A DNA stretch of 64,000 bases from Homalodisca vitripennis. Lineage: Eukaryota > Arthropoda > Insecta > Hemiptera > Cicadellidae. Below, one piece after another: positions 24,361 to 36,712 of this stretch. The stretch covers positions 2,073,001 through 2,137,000 of the forward strand of contig NC_060214.1 in NCBI RefSeq assembly GCF_021130785.1, in the 5' to 3' direction. Positions within the stretch are counted from its first letter, which is position 1, and each line of letters begins with the position of its first letter. Below the pieces are notes generated by a model, which made no database searches, was not told the origin of the DNA, and worked only from the letters and a program-made list of their open reading frames with translations. The translations under genes were made by a program, and so were the position numbers.

Positions 24361-25805
24361 TTCTAATTTACTTTGTTAGATAGTAACATTGTCTTTTAGA
24401 TTTCATACTTAATATTTGATAAAAATACTAAAAGTACATTAACAATGACAATACGCGTTTGTTTCTTTATATACTGAAACATATTGTTAATAGTTTACAA
24501 CATTTAGAGGAATTGGTTACATTAGTTCAAAACCACAGTCCAGCGAACTTTCATCTATAGTTCTTGTTGACTGCTTCAAAGGGAGTCCTCAGTGTCAAAT
24601 TCTGACTAATCTTATGTTTTGAGGCATTTTTTATGATAGACTAGTACCTACCTAGTTGCTAAAATCTAAAATGGCATTAAAAACATTTGTACTCACTATA
24701 AATGTAAACAAATTGAAAATAATAAACAACGTTTACACAAAACTGTTGATTACATTAGATGCTCTTTTACTTAATATTTCACAACTTTACACACCAAGTT
24801 GGGGTTTTGTTGGTACTTTAAAGACCAGTGGGTCGTAGCCAGGAGGGATTTTTGAAATAAGAATAGACCTATATTCATCCTAGAGACCCTAAAGAATAGT
24901 TTTGGCATGAAAACAAAACAAACAAACAAAGACACTTTTGCATTTATAATATTATCAAGATTAGGATTTCTAGATACAGTTTTGAGTAATTGTAATAAAA
25001 ATAAAATCATCTGTTACAACAGCTCTAATATGTAAGATATGACAAAAAATCAAGTTAATTTTACAAACACATAATAATTCAAGTGTAACGTTTAATAAAT
25101 CACGAAAATTACTGCATGATGGTCATTACTGCTCACATTTATAAATTTAGCTCATGATTTTAAATTTTTGGTAGGCTGAGGTGTCATGGGAACCGTAATA
25201 AAATAAAGAAAATACGCATGCTACACGTACATAACTTACATGTACTTTATTTATAAAGTGGTCTATTAACATTCAACCTTTAAGTTCAACAAGAAATTTA
25301 TTTAAAGACAAATTTAATATACATCATTACTTAGCGCCTTCAAATAGTGTTTGGCTATTAAATATACATAACTGTCTCGTAATTGTGGTTTATAATGTGT
25401 GGGAGCTTTGAAAAACTTTTATCTTCTAAATTTAACTTGTAACTGATCAAATTTGTAAATCTAAGGGTACGGTCCAATAAGCGGACCCGGTTTTTTATAT
25501 CGAAGAATATAATCATCGATACCTAATATTCGCATATCGAATCATAGACTATCAATCGATATAAAAGTAATAACAATCATATGTTTAAATTAAAATGTGA
25601 ATTTAATGATAACAAATAATAAATGAACATAACCAAAATCAGGGAAACTCATAACTTTAACTAAATGAAACAGAACGAAAACGTTTTTACTAAAGTTGTG
25701 TCCACCATTACCTTCTTTTTTTGCATCTGAAGACGACCATGTTAGCTCCTCTGACAGTTACATTTGTTACCTTTCCACAAATATCACATAATGGATTCTT
25801 AGGTA

Positions 25806-28800
25806 GGGGAGACCGGGGCACTATTGGACGTAATTTCATGTTTCACTTTATTGCATTTTTCTAATTATGAAAACTGTTAGTTAAAAAATTTTAGTTTTTT
25901 GCCTTTGTGTTTAGTTGGTCTTCTAGAACCCCACAACAAATTTTCTAGATAATTTGAGCACCCTTTTTATGTGGATTATTTTTTTTTATAAACCTCTACA
26001 TTTTTTGTCCAAATTTGCCCCGCCGTCGGGGCAGTTTTGGACAAAATGATTTTTTATTGGGGCACAATTGGACAGTGCTAAAAATTGGTTTAATTGGACA
26101 ATAAAAATAACTCATTTTATAGGTTTCAAACATCATCTATATTTAAGTAAACATATATACAAACTTTTATAACTGAAAAAAAAACAGAAGACACACGTAA
26201 AAAACTATTTGAAATTAAAAGTAGTCAAATTTTCCTTGAAAACAAAGCAGTTTGCTGCTCTGGCATGTCCCACCAATTATATCTGGTTGTCGCAGCTTGA
26301 ACTCGATGTCTTTGGTTTCGACAAAGCTGACTTCAACATTTTCTGGCGAAGTAAAACTTGTAAGAGTTTTGGTTCTTTTTGAGAAATTTCACACTGAAAC
26401 CATCAGTCACATGCTCCTCTATTTGGCCAATAAAGTGGTAGATGAAGGCCTTTCTTAGAAGCAAACTTTGTCAGTCATGAAGTCATTTGTGGCATAGTTT
26501 TTATCAGGAAGTTAAATCAAACAGTTCTTCTTCATCCTCAGAAAAGCCTTCAGGACTAAGGCCTCCATCGTCTAGTTTTATTTGTATCTCATCTTCGTTG
26601 CTAGATGAGTCATTTGATACAGCTTTCTACAGGCCCCCTCAGTTTTTTTCTTCTTACTTTCTTTTTTTTTACTGCCCTCTCTTGTTTTCTTTTTTCCACC
26701 AAACATTTTTCTTATGTTCTTTTTCTTTTAACTCTGGCTACAAGAGCATCTTTCTCTGGAGTATCAGTCAGAATTCGCGAACGACCTTTTTTCGGCCTCG
26801 CCTTTCCTTTCCCTTAGGAACGTATTTGGGGGTAAGGCATGACATCCTCTGGAGTAAGCGTCAATGTAGTAGGTCTTTTAAACATTTACTGGTTGTGGCG
26901 TTGATGGGCCAGGTACATTCGGGTCAATAGTTGGCTTGTTTGATGATTGTGAGCCTTGTGGGTCGTCAGGAGCTTTGGCTATTTTCCATCAACGGAAAGT
27001 CACATGACGTACCAGGCACTGGATTATGGTTGTTGGTTTCTTCTACTTGCGATGACATAACACGGTCAGTCACACTGTGGCACCCTTGAAATCATTGTCA
27101 GTGAACACACTGCGGCTGAGTGTATAGATTCCAGCTTTACGAAATCCATTTTGATGTTTAAGGGGGGATGCAGTGAAAAGATTCAACAAATGGTTTAGCA
27201 GTAAGCTGAGCAATTTCTCGCGAATTGTAAATCGTAAAGGACCAGGATGTTGAGATAGCCAGAGATTGAATTCAGAAACGTAAGCGCCTTTTAAACGGAC
27301 TAAAAAACTGCTACATCCAGCGGCTGACTTTTGTGCGTTGTGTGTGGATGGCTAGTGATCATATGTATGCATGAATCTCTGCTGTACATCACCACATCCA
27401 AGCCAATGTGGGACTCATGATTATCCAGGGTTTAAAACCACGGGGTTTTCTTTAGAACATTTGTGGCCTTTTGGATATGTTTTAAGCGTCTCTAAAAAAG
27501 AGAGCTGATGTCATCCAACCAGAAATCAGAATAAAGAGCTTTGCTTCCTTCAGGTGCCCCCAATCATGTAGGCAAGTTTGGGGCGTTTTCTGGGGAAAAT
27601 GTTAAATATTGGTGGCAAGTAAGTCCCATCGGCAGCATATGACGGCACTGAAAGTTATTTGCTCCCATCCTCTCTCTGGATAAGCGTGGTCCACCTGTTT
27701 TTGTTCCCTTCAGCTGGTTCATGGCGCACAGAGGAACAGTACTTTTCGACCTCCCGCGCTCTGCTCTGATCGTTACGACATTTCAATCTGTCAAGATGTT
27801 CCGGACTTGCGAGCGCAGATCACTTTTGGCGCCTCCAAGACAGTTAACTTATTCCACTCTACGTTCTAAATTTTAAAATTCTTGACGGGAGGAACTTCTA
27901 CTTTTTGCGAACAAAGCTTCTTCCACTCTGTCAAAATACGTTCCCACGTAGTGTTCTATTAAAGCTTAGTGTTTGTCTGGATGTTTATTAAAGACTAGTC
28001 TTTTCTGCTTTGGCGAAGTGAAAGTCCTTAGATGTCTCTTCATAAAATGGTTTAGCCATTCTTCTCCTGATAAGCCTGTTAGTACGCCATTTAGCAGGTA
28101 ATGCGTTGATCGAGATTCAAAGCCAAGGCATATTTGAAGGTAATTCCCTGGCCATCATGTAAGTTTAGGCCATAGTTCATTCTGGACCTTTCAATGCAAT
28201 AGTCTGCAATTTTTTTGTTCTTGTTCAGGTGTAAATACTTGTCTTTGAGAGTATTTAGTGTTATAAACAGGGGCCATATCTTCTATAGTAACCTCTTTTA
28301 CTGGCTGGTGCTCATCTTCAAACCTCTTGAAATAAAGTTACATTTTCATTGCCCACAGGCTCATTGACATGATCACTCATTGATTTAAAAGCTCATCAAC
28401 TCCAATTACCATTGTTAGGCTCATTAGCTATAAGACTATTCTCATTGTTGACTTCCTTTTGCTTTACTTTGTTGAGTCTGAAATGTAGGGTCGACTTTTT
28501 AAGCCCATGGGCTTCGGCAGCTTCTCTAATGGATCGGTAGTTACCATTTCTATAGTCATTTAATGCCGCTACTATAGATTCTTCAGAAATATTAGCCCTG
28601 TCTGTTTTCTTTATATACTTCCTAACCATCTTTAACCTGGAAAAAACAAGATAAAAAAACAAAAAACAGTATGTAGCAATGACAAAACATAAAAATAATG
28701 TTTTTGTCCAATTGTGCCCCATACTTTTGTCCAAAACTGCCCCGAGGTAGGTTAAGATATATAAAAAATTGAAGATTACAGAAAGGAAGTGACATAACCT

Positions 28801-29121
28801 CAAAATTGAATGAATTCATTGCATAGTCAGTTAACTAACTAACAATTTTCAAAAATAATAGACACAATTGTTTCAGGATAATACTTACTGTGAAAGAGAT
28901 AAGTTTGTGAATATGCAAAATCACTTCATTTTGGGTAAAAAACATAAAATATGAACTCAATTTCTAAGAAGATGTGCCACAATAACCAAACGTTCCACAG
29001 TGAAATGTGACCGTCTCAGGCATACCAAAATGGGAAATTGAAGGGAGACAAAAATTTCCCTCTAGCTATAAAAAGGCATTGTCCAATAGTGCCCCAGTCC
29101 AATAGTGCCCCGGTCATCCCC
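25806..29121 (-). mobile_element. pogo/Tigger-type DNA transposon nested in the Merlin element
   Basis: TA duplication at 25804-25805 and 29122-29123; inverted ends GGGGAGACCGGGGCACTATT (left) and GGGGATGACCGGGGCACTAT (from the right). The 15-bp motif GGGGCANNNTTGGAC occurs eight times in the end regions, in both orientations: 25815, 26007, 26028, 26059, 28706, 28729, 29081, 29097. The length is 3316 bp, with one decayed transposase on the minus strand. Confidence 0.88.
26260..28633 (-). pseudogene. pogo-type transposase (HTH_psq + DDE_1), degenerate
   Basis: The start at about 28630 reads MVRKYIKKTDRANISEESIV, then YRNGNYRSIREAAEAHGLKK and STLHFRLNKV: a pipsqueak-type helix-turn-helix. Further left, fragments in several frames give IFPRKRPKLAYMIGG, ENPVVLNPG, QKSAAGCSSFLVRLKGAYVS, WLSQHPG, FRKAGIYTLSRSVFTDNDF and GKGRPKKGRS-like basic stretches, the normal order of a Tigger/pogo DDE_1 domain and tail. 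Frameshifts and stops separate nearly every motif, so it is dead. Confidence 0.8.
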
Positions 29122-29416
29122 TACTAACCCAACATCCTGAAGCCATAAAAAACATATTTTATCGTCTTTTAAAGCAATTTCGTGAAGCTTCCTAAGATTG
29201 ACGGCCATTTTAATACACAATGTTACGTGAAATTAAAAATATTACCTTAATTGTATTATTTGAAAGTGTTTACAGCTGTTCATATAGATTATTTAAGTCG
29301 TTAAAAATAATTCATCAGTATCGATTGATTATATTGATGGTTATGATTAAGTAATATCGTTTGCCAATTTCGATATAAAAAACCGGGTCCGCTTATTGGA
29401 CCCTACCCAAATCTAA

Positions 29417-29521
29417 ACCTGAATCCATCTGATGACACACAAAAGATTTCATTAAAATATGTCCAGCCGTTTAGGAGTAAGTTCAGTAACACACATACGA
29501 TATATATATATATATATATAG
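29417..29521 (+). repeat. End of the dispersed repeat that hosts the Merlin element
   Basis: Reads GATGACACACAAAAGATTTC, GTCCAGCCGTTTAGGAGTAA, GTTCAGTAACACACATACGA, then (TA)n. It is contiguous with 25457 once the Merlin element is removed, so three repeat layers are stacked here. Confidence 0.5.
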
Positions 29522-30660
29522 TACCGTATATATTTATGTAAATATATAAAAATTTTGAACAGTGATAGTTTTGGGTTATGAAGCCATATTCGGTTAATTT
29601 ATGAAAAGATTTTCATTCATTACTACCGTAGGGACAGTTGCAATAGGCTGATTTTGTATAGAAACTCTATCTAAAATTATTGTATATTTCAATCTTGATA
29701 TTTTTCGGTGAGTTAAATTTTTATGTTATGCTGTTACTCTCTTGTAAAACGTTTTTCAATATATTCACACAAATTTTAAAACTAGAAGTTAGCTTTGGAC
29801 TTTCATAACTACTTTTTTTATACAATTGATGAGATTGGACAACAAAATGTAAAAGATGTTTTTGTATTAAGAATAAACAAACTGATTAGCAGTGTTTTGA
29901 CTTTCAAATAGTACTAATACAAATAGGGTACTGGATACCATAAATTACTCTAAATTTTATTTAAACAACCCCCTATTTTTATCTAAAGTTTACAAAGTAC
30001 ATAACATACAGTACATAATTCATTAGACCACCATTAAAAGAAACCATTAATCTTATCTTTAATATCAAAAAATATATGCTGCAGATAGTAAAAAATATTG
30101 CAGTGACAATAGATATAACTGTATGTATAAATATACAATAATAAAACTGTATAGTTGGATATTTATTATTTATGGAAGATTTCGTTAAATTTAACTTATA
30201 TATTTTAAATGGCTGCCATTTTGAAATATAATGTGTTTGTAAAATAAATATGTATTGAATTCAATTAAAACAAATATGGTTGATTACCTTAAACAAAGAT
30301 GAAAGTGAAAAAGGTTACTAAACTTCTATATTTAATGTAAAAGATCAAACAAGTAATATAATTAAGATTAAACAAATATTGTCTTAAAATAAGAAAAATA
30401 TGTTAAATAATTAAAAATATAATTTGCAAGCACATAATTTTTAAGAAAAAAGAATGATCAATACTTTCCAGAAGGTATCTCCTCTTGACAATATTCCCAA
30501 GTCCTAACCTTCTACTGATTTAGGCTAAGGATCAGCTGACAATAAGGTCACAAGCTTCTATGATTAAATCACTGACTATAATAACATCTGCATTTGCTGT
30601 TTAATTAAAACATTATAGATGGATTACAAACTACAAGTACTATTACTTACATGCTACCTA
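29522..30660. other. AT-rich DNA, no feature seen
   Basis: No open frame, repeat or RNA gene I can support. Confidence 0.4.
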
Positions 30661-33600
30661 GACCTAGACACCACCTATTTGACGTTGGTATATTAAAGTT
30701 CAGCTTACAGAGCATCTGTGTACAAAGTTTCATTGCGGGCACTTGTTTGGTTTAGTCTCAGGAGCGACTTTTATACGAGAACGCCCCGTTCTAAACGGTG
30801 CATTTAATTTCGACGATAGGACCTTGACGGCCGACACCACCTTTTTGACTTTGGTATATTTAAAGTTCAGCTTACAGAGCATCTGTGTACAAAGTTCATT
30901 GCGGGCACTTGTTTGGTTTAGTCTCAGGAGCGACTTTTATACGAGAACGCCCGTCTAACGGTGCATTTAATTTCGACGATAGGACCTCTGACGGCCGACA
31001 ACACCTTTTTGACGTTGGTATATTAAAGTTCAGCTTACAGAGCATATGTGTACAAAGTTTCATTGCGGGCACTTGTTTTGGTTAAGTCTCAGGAGTGACT
31101 TTTAATTACGAGAACGCCCGTCTAACCGTGCATTTAATTTTGACGATAGGACCTCTGACGGCCGACACCACCTATTTGACGTTGGTATATTAAAGTTCAG
31201 CTTACAGAGCATCTGTGTACAAAGTTTCATTGCGGGCACTTGTTTGGTTTAGTCTCAGGAGCGACTTTTATACGAGAACGCCCCGTCTAACGGTGCATTT
31301 AAATTTCGACGATAGGACCTCTGACGGCCGACACCACCTTTTTGACGTTGGTATATTAAAGTTCAGCTTGCAGAGCATCTGTGTACAAAGTTTCATTGCG
31401 GGCACTTGTTTGGTTTAGTCTCAGGAGCGACTTTTATACGAGAACGCCCCGTCTAACGGTGCATTTAATTTCGACGATAGGACCTCTGACGGCCGACACC
31501 ACCTTTTTGACGTTGGTATATTAAAGTTCAGCTTGCAGAGCATCTGTGTACAAAGTTTCATTGCGGGCACTTGTTTGGTTAAGTCTCAGGTGTGACTTTT
31601 ATACGAGAACGCCCGTCTAACCGTGCATTTAATTTTGACGGATAGGAACCTCTGACGGCCGACACCACCTATTTGACGTTGGTATATTAAAGTTCAGCTT
31701 ACAGAGCATCTGTGTACAAAGTTTCATTGCGGGCACTTGTTTGGTTTAGTCTCAGGAGCGACTTTTATACGAGAACGCCCCGTCTAACGGTGCATTTAAT
31801 TTCGACGATAGGACCTCTGACGGCCGACACCACCTTTTTGACGTTGGTATATTAAAGTTCAGCTTGCAGAGCATCTGTGTACAAAGTTTCATTGCGGGCA
31901 CTTGTTTGGTTAAGTCTCAGGAGTGACTTTTATACGAGAAACGCCCGTCGAACCGTGCATTTAATTTTGACGATAGGACCTCTGACGGCCGACACCACCT
32001 ATTTGACGTTGGTATATTAAAGTTCAGCTTGCAGAGCATCTGTGTACAAAAGTTTCATTGCGGGCACTTGTTTTTGGTAAAGTCTCAGGAGTGACTTTTA
32101 TACGAGAAACGCCCGTCTAACCGTGCATTTAATTTTGACGATAGGACCTCTGACGGCCGACACCCACCTATTTGACGTTGGTATATTAAAGTTCAGCTTA
32201 CAGAGCATATGTGTACAAAGTTTCATTGCGGGCACTTGTTTGGTTTAGTCTCAGGAGCGACTTTTATACGAGAACGCCCCGTCTAACGGTGCATTTGATT
32301 TCGACGATAGGACCTCTGACGGCCGACACCACCTTTTTGACGTTGGTATATTAAAGTTCAGCTTACAGAGCATCTGTGTACAAAGTTTCATTGCGGGCAC
32401 TTGTTTGGTTAAGTCTCAGGAGTGACTTTTATACGAGAACGCCCGTCTAACGTTCATTTAATTTTGACGATAGGACCTCTGACGGCCGACACCACCTATT
32501 TGACGTTGGTATATTAAAGTTCAGCTTACAGAGCATCTGTGTACAAAGTTTCATTGCGGGCACTTGTTTGGTTTAGTCTCAGGAGCGACTTTTATACGAG
32601 AACGCCCCGTCTAACGGTGCATTTAATTTTCGACGATAGGACCTCTGACGGCCGACACCACCTTTTTGACGTTGGTATATTAAAGTTCAGCTTACAGAGC
32701 ATCTGTGTACAAAGTTTCATTGCGGGCACTTGTTTGGTTAAGTCTCAGGAGTGACTTTTATACGTGAACGCCCGTCTAACCGTGCATTTAATTTTGACGA
32801 TAGGACCTCTGACGGCCGACACCACCTATTTGACGTTGGTATATTAAAGTTCAGCTTACAGAGCATCTGTGTACAAAGTTTCATTGCGGGCACTTGTTTG
32901 GTTTAGTCTCAGGAGCGACTTTTATACGAGAACGCCCGTCTAACGATGCATTTAATTTCGACGATAGGACCTCTTACGGCCGACACCACCTTTTTGACGT
33001 TGGTATATTAAAGTTCAGCTTACAGAGCATCTGTGTACAAAGTTTCATTGCGGGCACCTTGTTTGGTTAAGTCTCAGGAGTGACTTTTATACGAGAACGC
33101 CCGTCTAACCTTGCATTTAATTTTGACGATAGGACCTCTGACGGCCGACACCACCTATTTGACGTTGGTATATTAAAGTTCAGCTTACAGAGCATCTGTG
33201 TACAAAGTTTCATTGCGGGCACTTGTTTGGTTTAGTCTCAGGAGCGACTTTTATACGAGAAAACGCCCCGTCTAACGGTGCATTTAATTTCGACGATAGG
33301 ACCTCTGACGGCCGACACCACCTTTTTGACGTTGGTATATTAAAGTTCAGCTTACAGAGCATCTGTGTACAAAGTTTCATTGCGGGCACTTGTTTGGTTA
33401 AGTCTCAGGAGTGACTTTTATACGAGAACGCCCGTCTAACCGTGCATTTAATTTTGACGATAGGACCTCTGACGGCCAACACCACCTATTTGACGTTGGT
33501 ATATTAAAGTTCAGCTTACAGAGCATCTGTGTACAAAGTTTCATTGCGGGCACTTGTTTGGTTTAGTCTCAGGAGCGACTTTTATACGAGAACGCCCCGT

Positions 33601-35997
33601 CTAACGGTGCATTTAATTTCGACGATAGGACCTCTGAGGGCCGACACCACCTTTTTGACGTTGGTATATTAAAGTTCAGCTTACAGAGCATCTGTGTACA
33701 AAGTTTCATTGCGGGCACTTGTTTGGTTAAGTCTCAGGAGTGACTTTTATACGAGAACGCCCGTCTAACCGTGCATTTAATTTTGACGATAGGACCTCTG
33801 ACGGCCGACACCACCTATTTGACGTTGGTATATTAAAGTTCAGCTTACAGAGCATCTGTGTACAAAGTTTCATTGCGGCACTTGTTTGGTTTAGTCTCAG
33901 GAGCGACTTTTATACGAGAAACGCCCCGTCTAACGGTGCATTTAATTTCGACGATAGGACCTCTGACGGCCGACACCACCTTTTTGACTTTGGTATATTA
34001 AAGTTCAGCTTACAGAGCATCTGTGTACAAAGTTTCATTGCGGGCACATGTTTGGTTAAGTCTCAGGAGTGACTTTTATACGAGAACGCCCCGTCTAACC
34101 GCTGCATTTAAATTTTGACGATAGGACCTCTGACGGCCGACACCACCTATTTGACGTTGGTATATTAAAGTTCAGCTTACAGAGCATCTGTGTACAAAGT
34201 TTCATTGTGGGCACTTGTTTGGTTTAGTCTCAGGAGCGACTTTTATACGAGAACGCCCCCGTCTAACGGTGCATTTAATTTCGACGATAGGGACCTCTGA
34301 CGGGCCGACACCACCTTTTTGACGTTGGTATATTAAAGTTCATCTTACAGAGCATCTGTGTTACAAAGTTTCATTGCGGGCACTTGTTTGGTTTAAGTCT
34401 CCGGAGTGACTTTTATACGAGAACGCCCGTCTAACCGTGCATTTAATTTTGACGATAGGAACTCTGACGGCCGACACCACCTATTTGACGTTGGTATATT
34501 AAAGTTCAGCTTACAGAGCATCTGTGTACAAAAGTTTCATTGCGGGGCACTTGTTTGGTTTAGTCTCAGGAGCGACTTTTATACGAGAACGCCCCGTCTA
34601 ACGGTGCATTTAATTTCGACGATAGGACCTCTGACGGCCGACACCACCTTTTTGACGTTGGTATATTAAAGTTCAGCTTACAGAGCATATGTGTACAAAG
34701 TTTCATTGCGGGCACTTGTTTTGGTTAAGTCTCAGGAGTGACTTTTATACGAGAACGCCCGTCTAACCGTGCATTTAATTTTGACGATAGGACCTCTGAC
34801 GGCCGACACCACCTATTTGACGTTGGTATATTAAAGTTCAGCTTGCAGAGCATCTGTGTACAAAGTTTCATTGCGGGCACTTGTTTGGTAAAGTCTCAGG
34901 AGTGACTTTTATACGAGAACGCCCGTCTAACCGTGCATTTAATTTTGACGATAGGACCTCTGACGGCCGACACCACCTATTTGACGTTGGTATATTAAAG
35001 TTCAGCTTACAGAGCATCTGTGTACAAAGTTTCATTGCGGGCACTTGTTTTGTTTAGTCTCAGGAGCGACTTTTATACGAGAACGCCCCGTCTAACGGTG
35101 CATTTAATTTCGACGATAGGACCTCTGACGGCCGACACCACCTTTTTGACGTTGGTATATTAAAGTTCAGCTTACAGAGCATCTGTGTACAAAGTTTTCA
35201 TTGCGGGCACTTGTTTTGTTTAGTCTCAGGAGTGACTTTTATACGAGAACGCCCCGTCTAACGGTGCATTTAATTTTGACGATAGGACCTCTGACGGCCG
35301 ACACCACCTATTTGACGTTGGTATATTAAAGTTCAGCTTACAGAGCATCTGTGTACAAAGTTTCATTGCGGGCACTTGTTTGGTTTAGTCTCAGGAGCGA
35401 CTTTTATACGAGAACGCCCCGTCTAACGGTGCATTTAATTTCGACGATAGGACCTCTGACGGCCGACACCCACCTTTTTGACGTTGGTATATTAAAGTTC
35501 AGCTTACAGAGCATATGTGTACAAAGTTTCATTGCGGCACTTGTTTGGTTAAGTCTCAGGAGTGACTTTTATACGAGAACGCCCGTCTAACGGTGCATTT
35601 AATTTTGACGATAGGACCTCTGACGGCCGACACCACCTATTTGACGTTGGTATATTAAAGTTCAGCTTACAGAGCATCTGTGTACAAAGTTTCATTGCGG
35701 GCACTTGTTTGGTTAAGTCTCAGGAGTGACTTTTATACGAGAACGCCCGTCTAACCGTGCATTTAATTTTGACGATAGGACCTCTGACGGCCGACACCAC
35801 CTATTTGACGTTGGTATATTAAAGTTCAGCTTATAGAGCATCTGTGTACAAAGTTTCATTGCGGGGCACTTGTTTGGTTTAGTCTCAGGAGTTACTTTTA
35901 TACGAGAACGCCCGTCTAAACGGTGCATTTTAATTTAGACGATAGGACCTCTGACGGCCGACACCAACCTTTTTGACGTTGGTATATTAAAGTATAT
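30661..35997. repeat. Satellite array, about 32 units of about 165 bp, mostly A/B dimers
   Basis: The unit contains GACGTTGGTATATTAAAGTT, CAGCTTACAGAGCATCTGTG, TTTCATTGCGGGCACTTG, GTCTCAGGAG, TTTATACGAGAACGCCC, ACGATAGGACCTCTGACGGC and CGACACCACC. Type A has TTTAGTCTCAGGAGCGACT, CCCCGTCTAACGGTGC and CTTTTTGACG; type B has TTAAGTCTCAGGAGTGACT, CCCGTCTAACCGTGC and CTATTTGACG. From 32240 to 34740 A and B alternate strictly, a dimer of about 330 bp; elsewhere some doublets and A/B hybrids occur. The array ends in a partial unit (TATTAAAGTATATTAACGG). Confidence 0.95.
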
Positions 35998-36436
35998 TAA
36001 CGGGAATTCTTTGTGGTAAGTAATAAATACGATTAACTGTGTAGATTTTGTGAAAGATCGTTTTTTAATAATTAGTTTTATACTATTTATTTCAGATTTT
36101 GAATGTTTGTTAGCGCCTTCAGATTGTTGACTGCAAAATTGTTGCACGGAATACAGACGGACGATTAAAGTGACGCTAACTTCACGGTGGTCTGGGATAG
36201 GCGTAGGTAGATTAGCTTCTGTTCTGTATTCTGTACTTCTGGTGCAGTGCCAAAAATCACAGCCTCAAGGTCACCATATGATTTATATTTGGAACAGCTG
36301 ATTAGAGATGCTTACCAGATATAAAAATAGCTAGTAAAAACACAATAACTAAAGTTTTTAATGAAATAGCTAGTAAAATAAAACATTACTAATAATATTA
36401 TTATGACATTCTTCATCAATACAGCTATCTTTTATA

Positions 36437-36712
36437 TATTGGCTGAGCGTCAGCGAACAATTTCAATTCTATCTGTCTGTCTGTTTGTATGATATCTCGC
36501 AAACGAACTAGCATTATAGCCTTGAAATTGTGCATGAAGCTTTACCTTTATTTGAAGAAGCTGAGTTCGATAATGGTGGATGCCACTCCATGGGACTTGT
36601 CTGAGCGTTAGTGAATTATTTTTTTACATAGTCTTATGGCGGTACGTTAATCGTAATGGCAAAAAGAAAATAGAATGATAAATAAATTTGTAAACAAACT
36701 CAATACACCAAT
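36437..36712 (+). repeat. Dispersed repeat, copy B
   Basis: Same family as 21325-21600: TTGGCTGAGCGT, AGCGAACAATTTCAATTCTA, TCTGTCTGTCTGTTTG, GATATCTCG, TTGAAATTGTGCATGAAGCT, ATAAATTTGTAAACAAACTC. Confidence 0.6.

Larger units (their letters stand above)
25465..29408 (-). mobile_element. Merlin-type (IS1016/ISXO2-like) element, non-autonomous, entered by a pogo element
   Basis: Inverted ends of about 38 bp (GGGTACGGTCCAATAAGCGG at left; GGGTAGGGTCCAATAAGCGG read from the right) are flanked by an exact 8-bp duplication AAATCTAA (25457-25464 and 29409-29416). Without the inner element it is about 626 bp. It keeps a 60-codon minus-strand frame, cut by the inner insertion: codons from ATG at about 29205 to the insertion, then 25803 down to a stop near 25708. 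The frame has W-LQDVGLP and C-x2-C (CDIC) with RGANMVVFRCKKR, like the amino-terminal zinc ribbon of ISXO2 transposases. The 8-bp duplication and this motif suggest Merlin; hAT or P ends would look different. Confidence 0.75.

Noticed and set aside
26487..26930. 147-codon plus-strand frame
   Set aside because: Antisense to the pogo transposase carboxy-terminal region; low-complexity Ser/Phe content mirrors its Lys/Arg-rich sequence.
30743..35590. Several repeated peptides (FNFDDRTSDGRHHLFDVGILKF)
   Set aside because: These are by-products of a satellite unit close to 55 codons; indels shift the frame from unit to unit.
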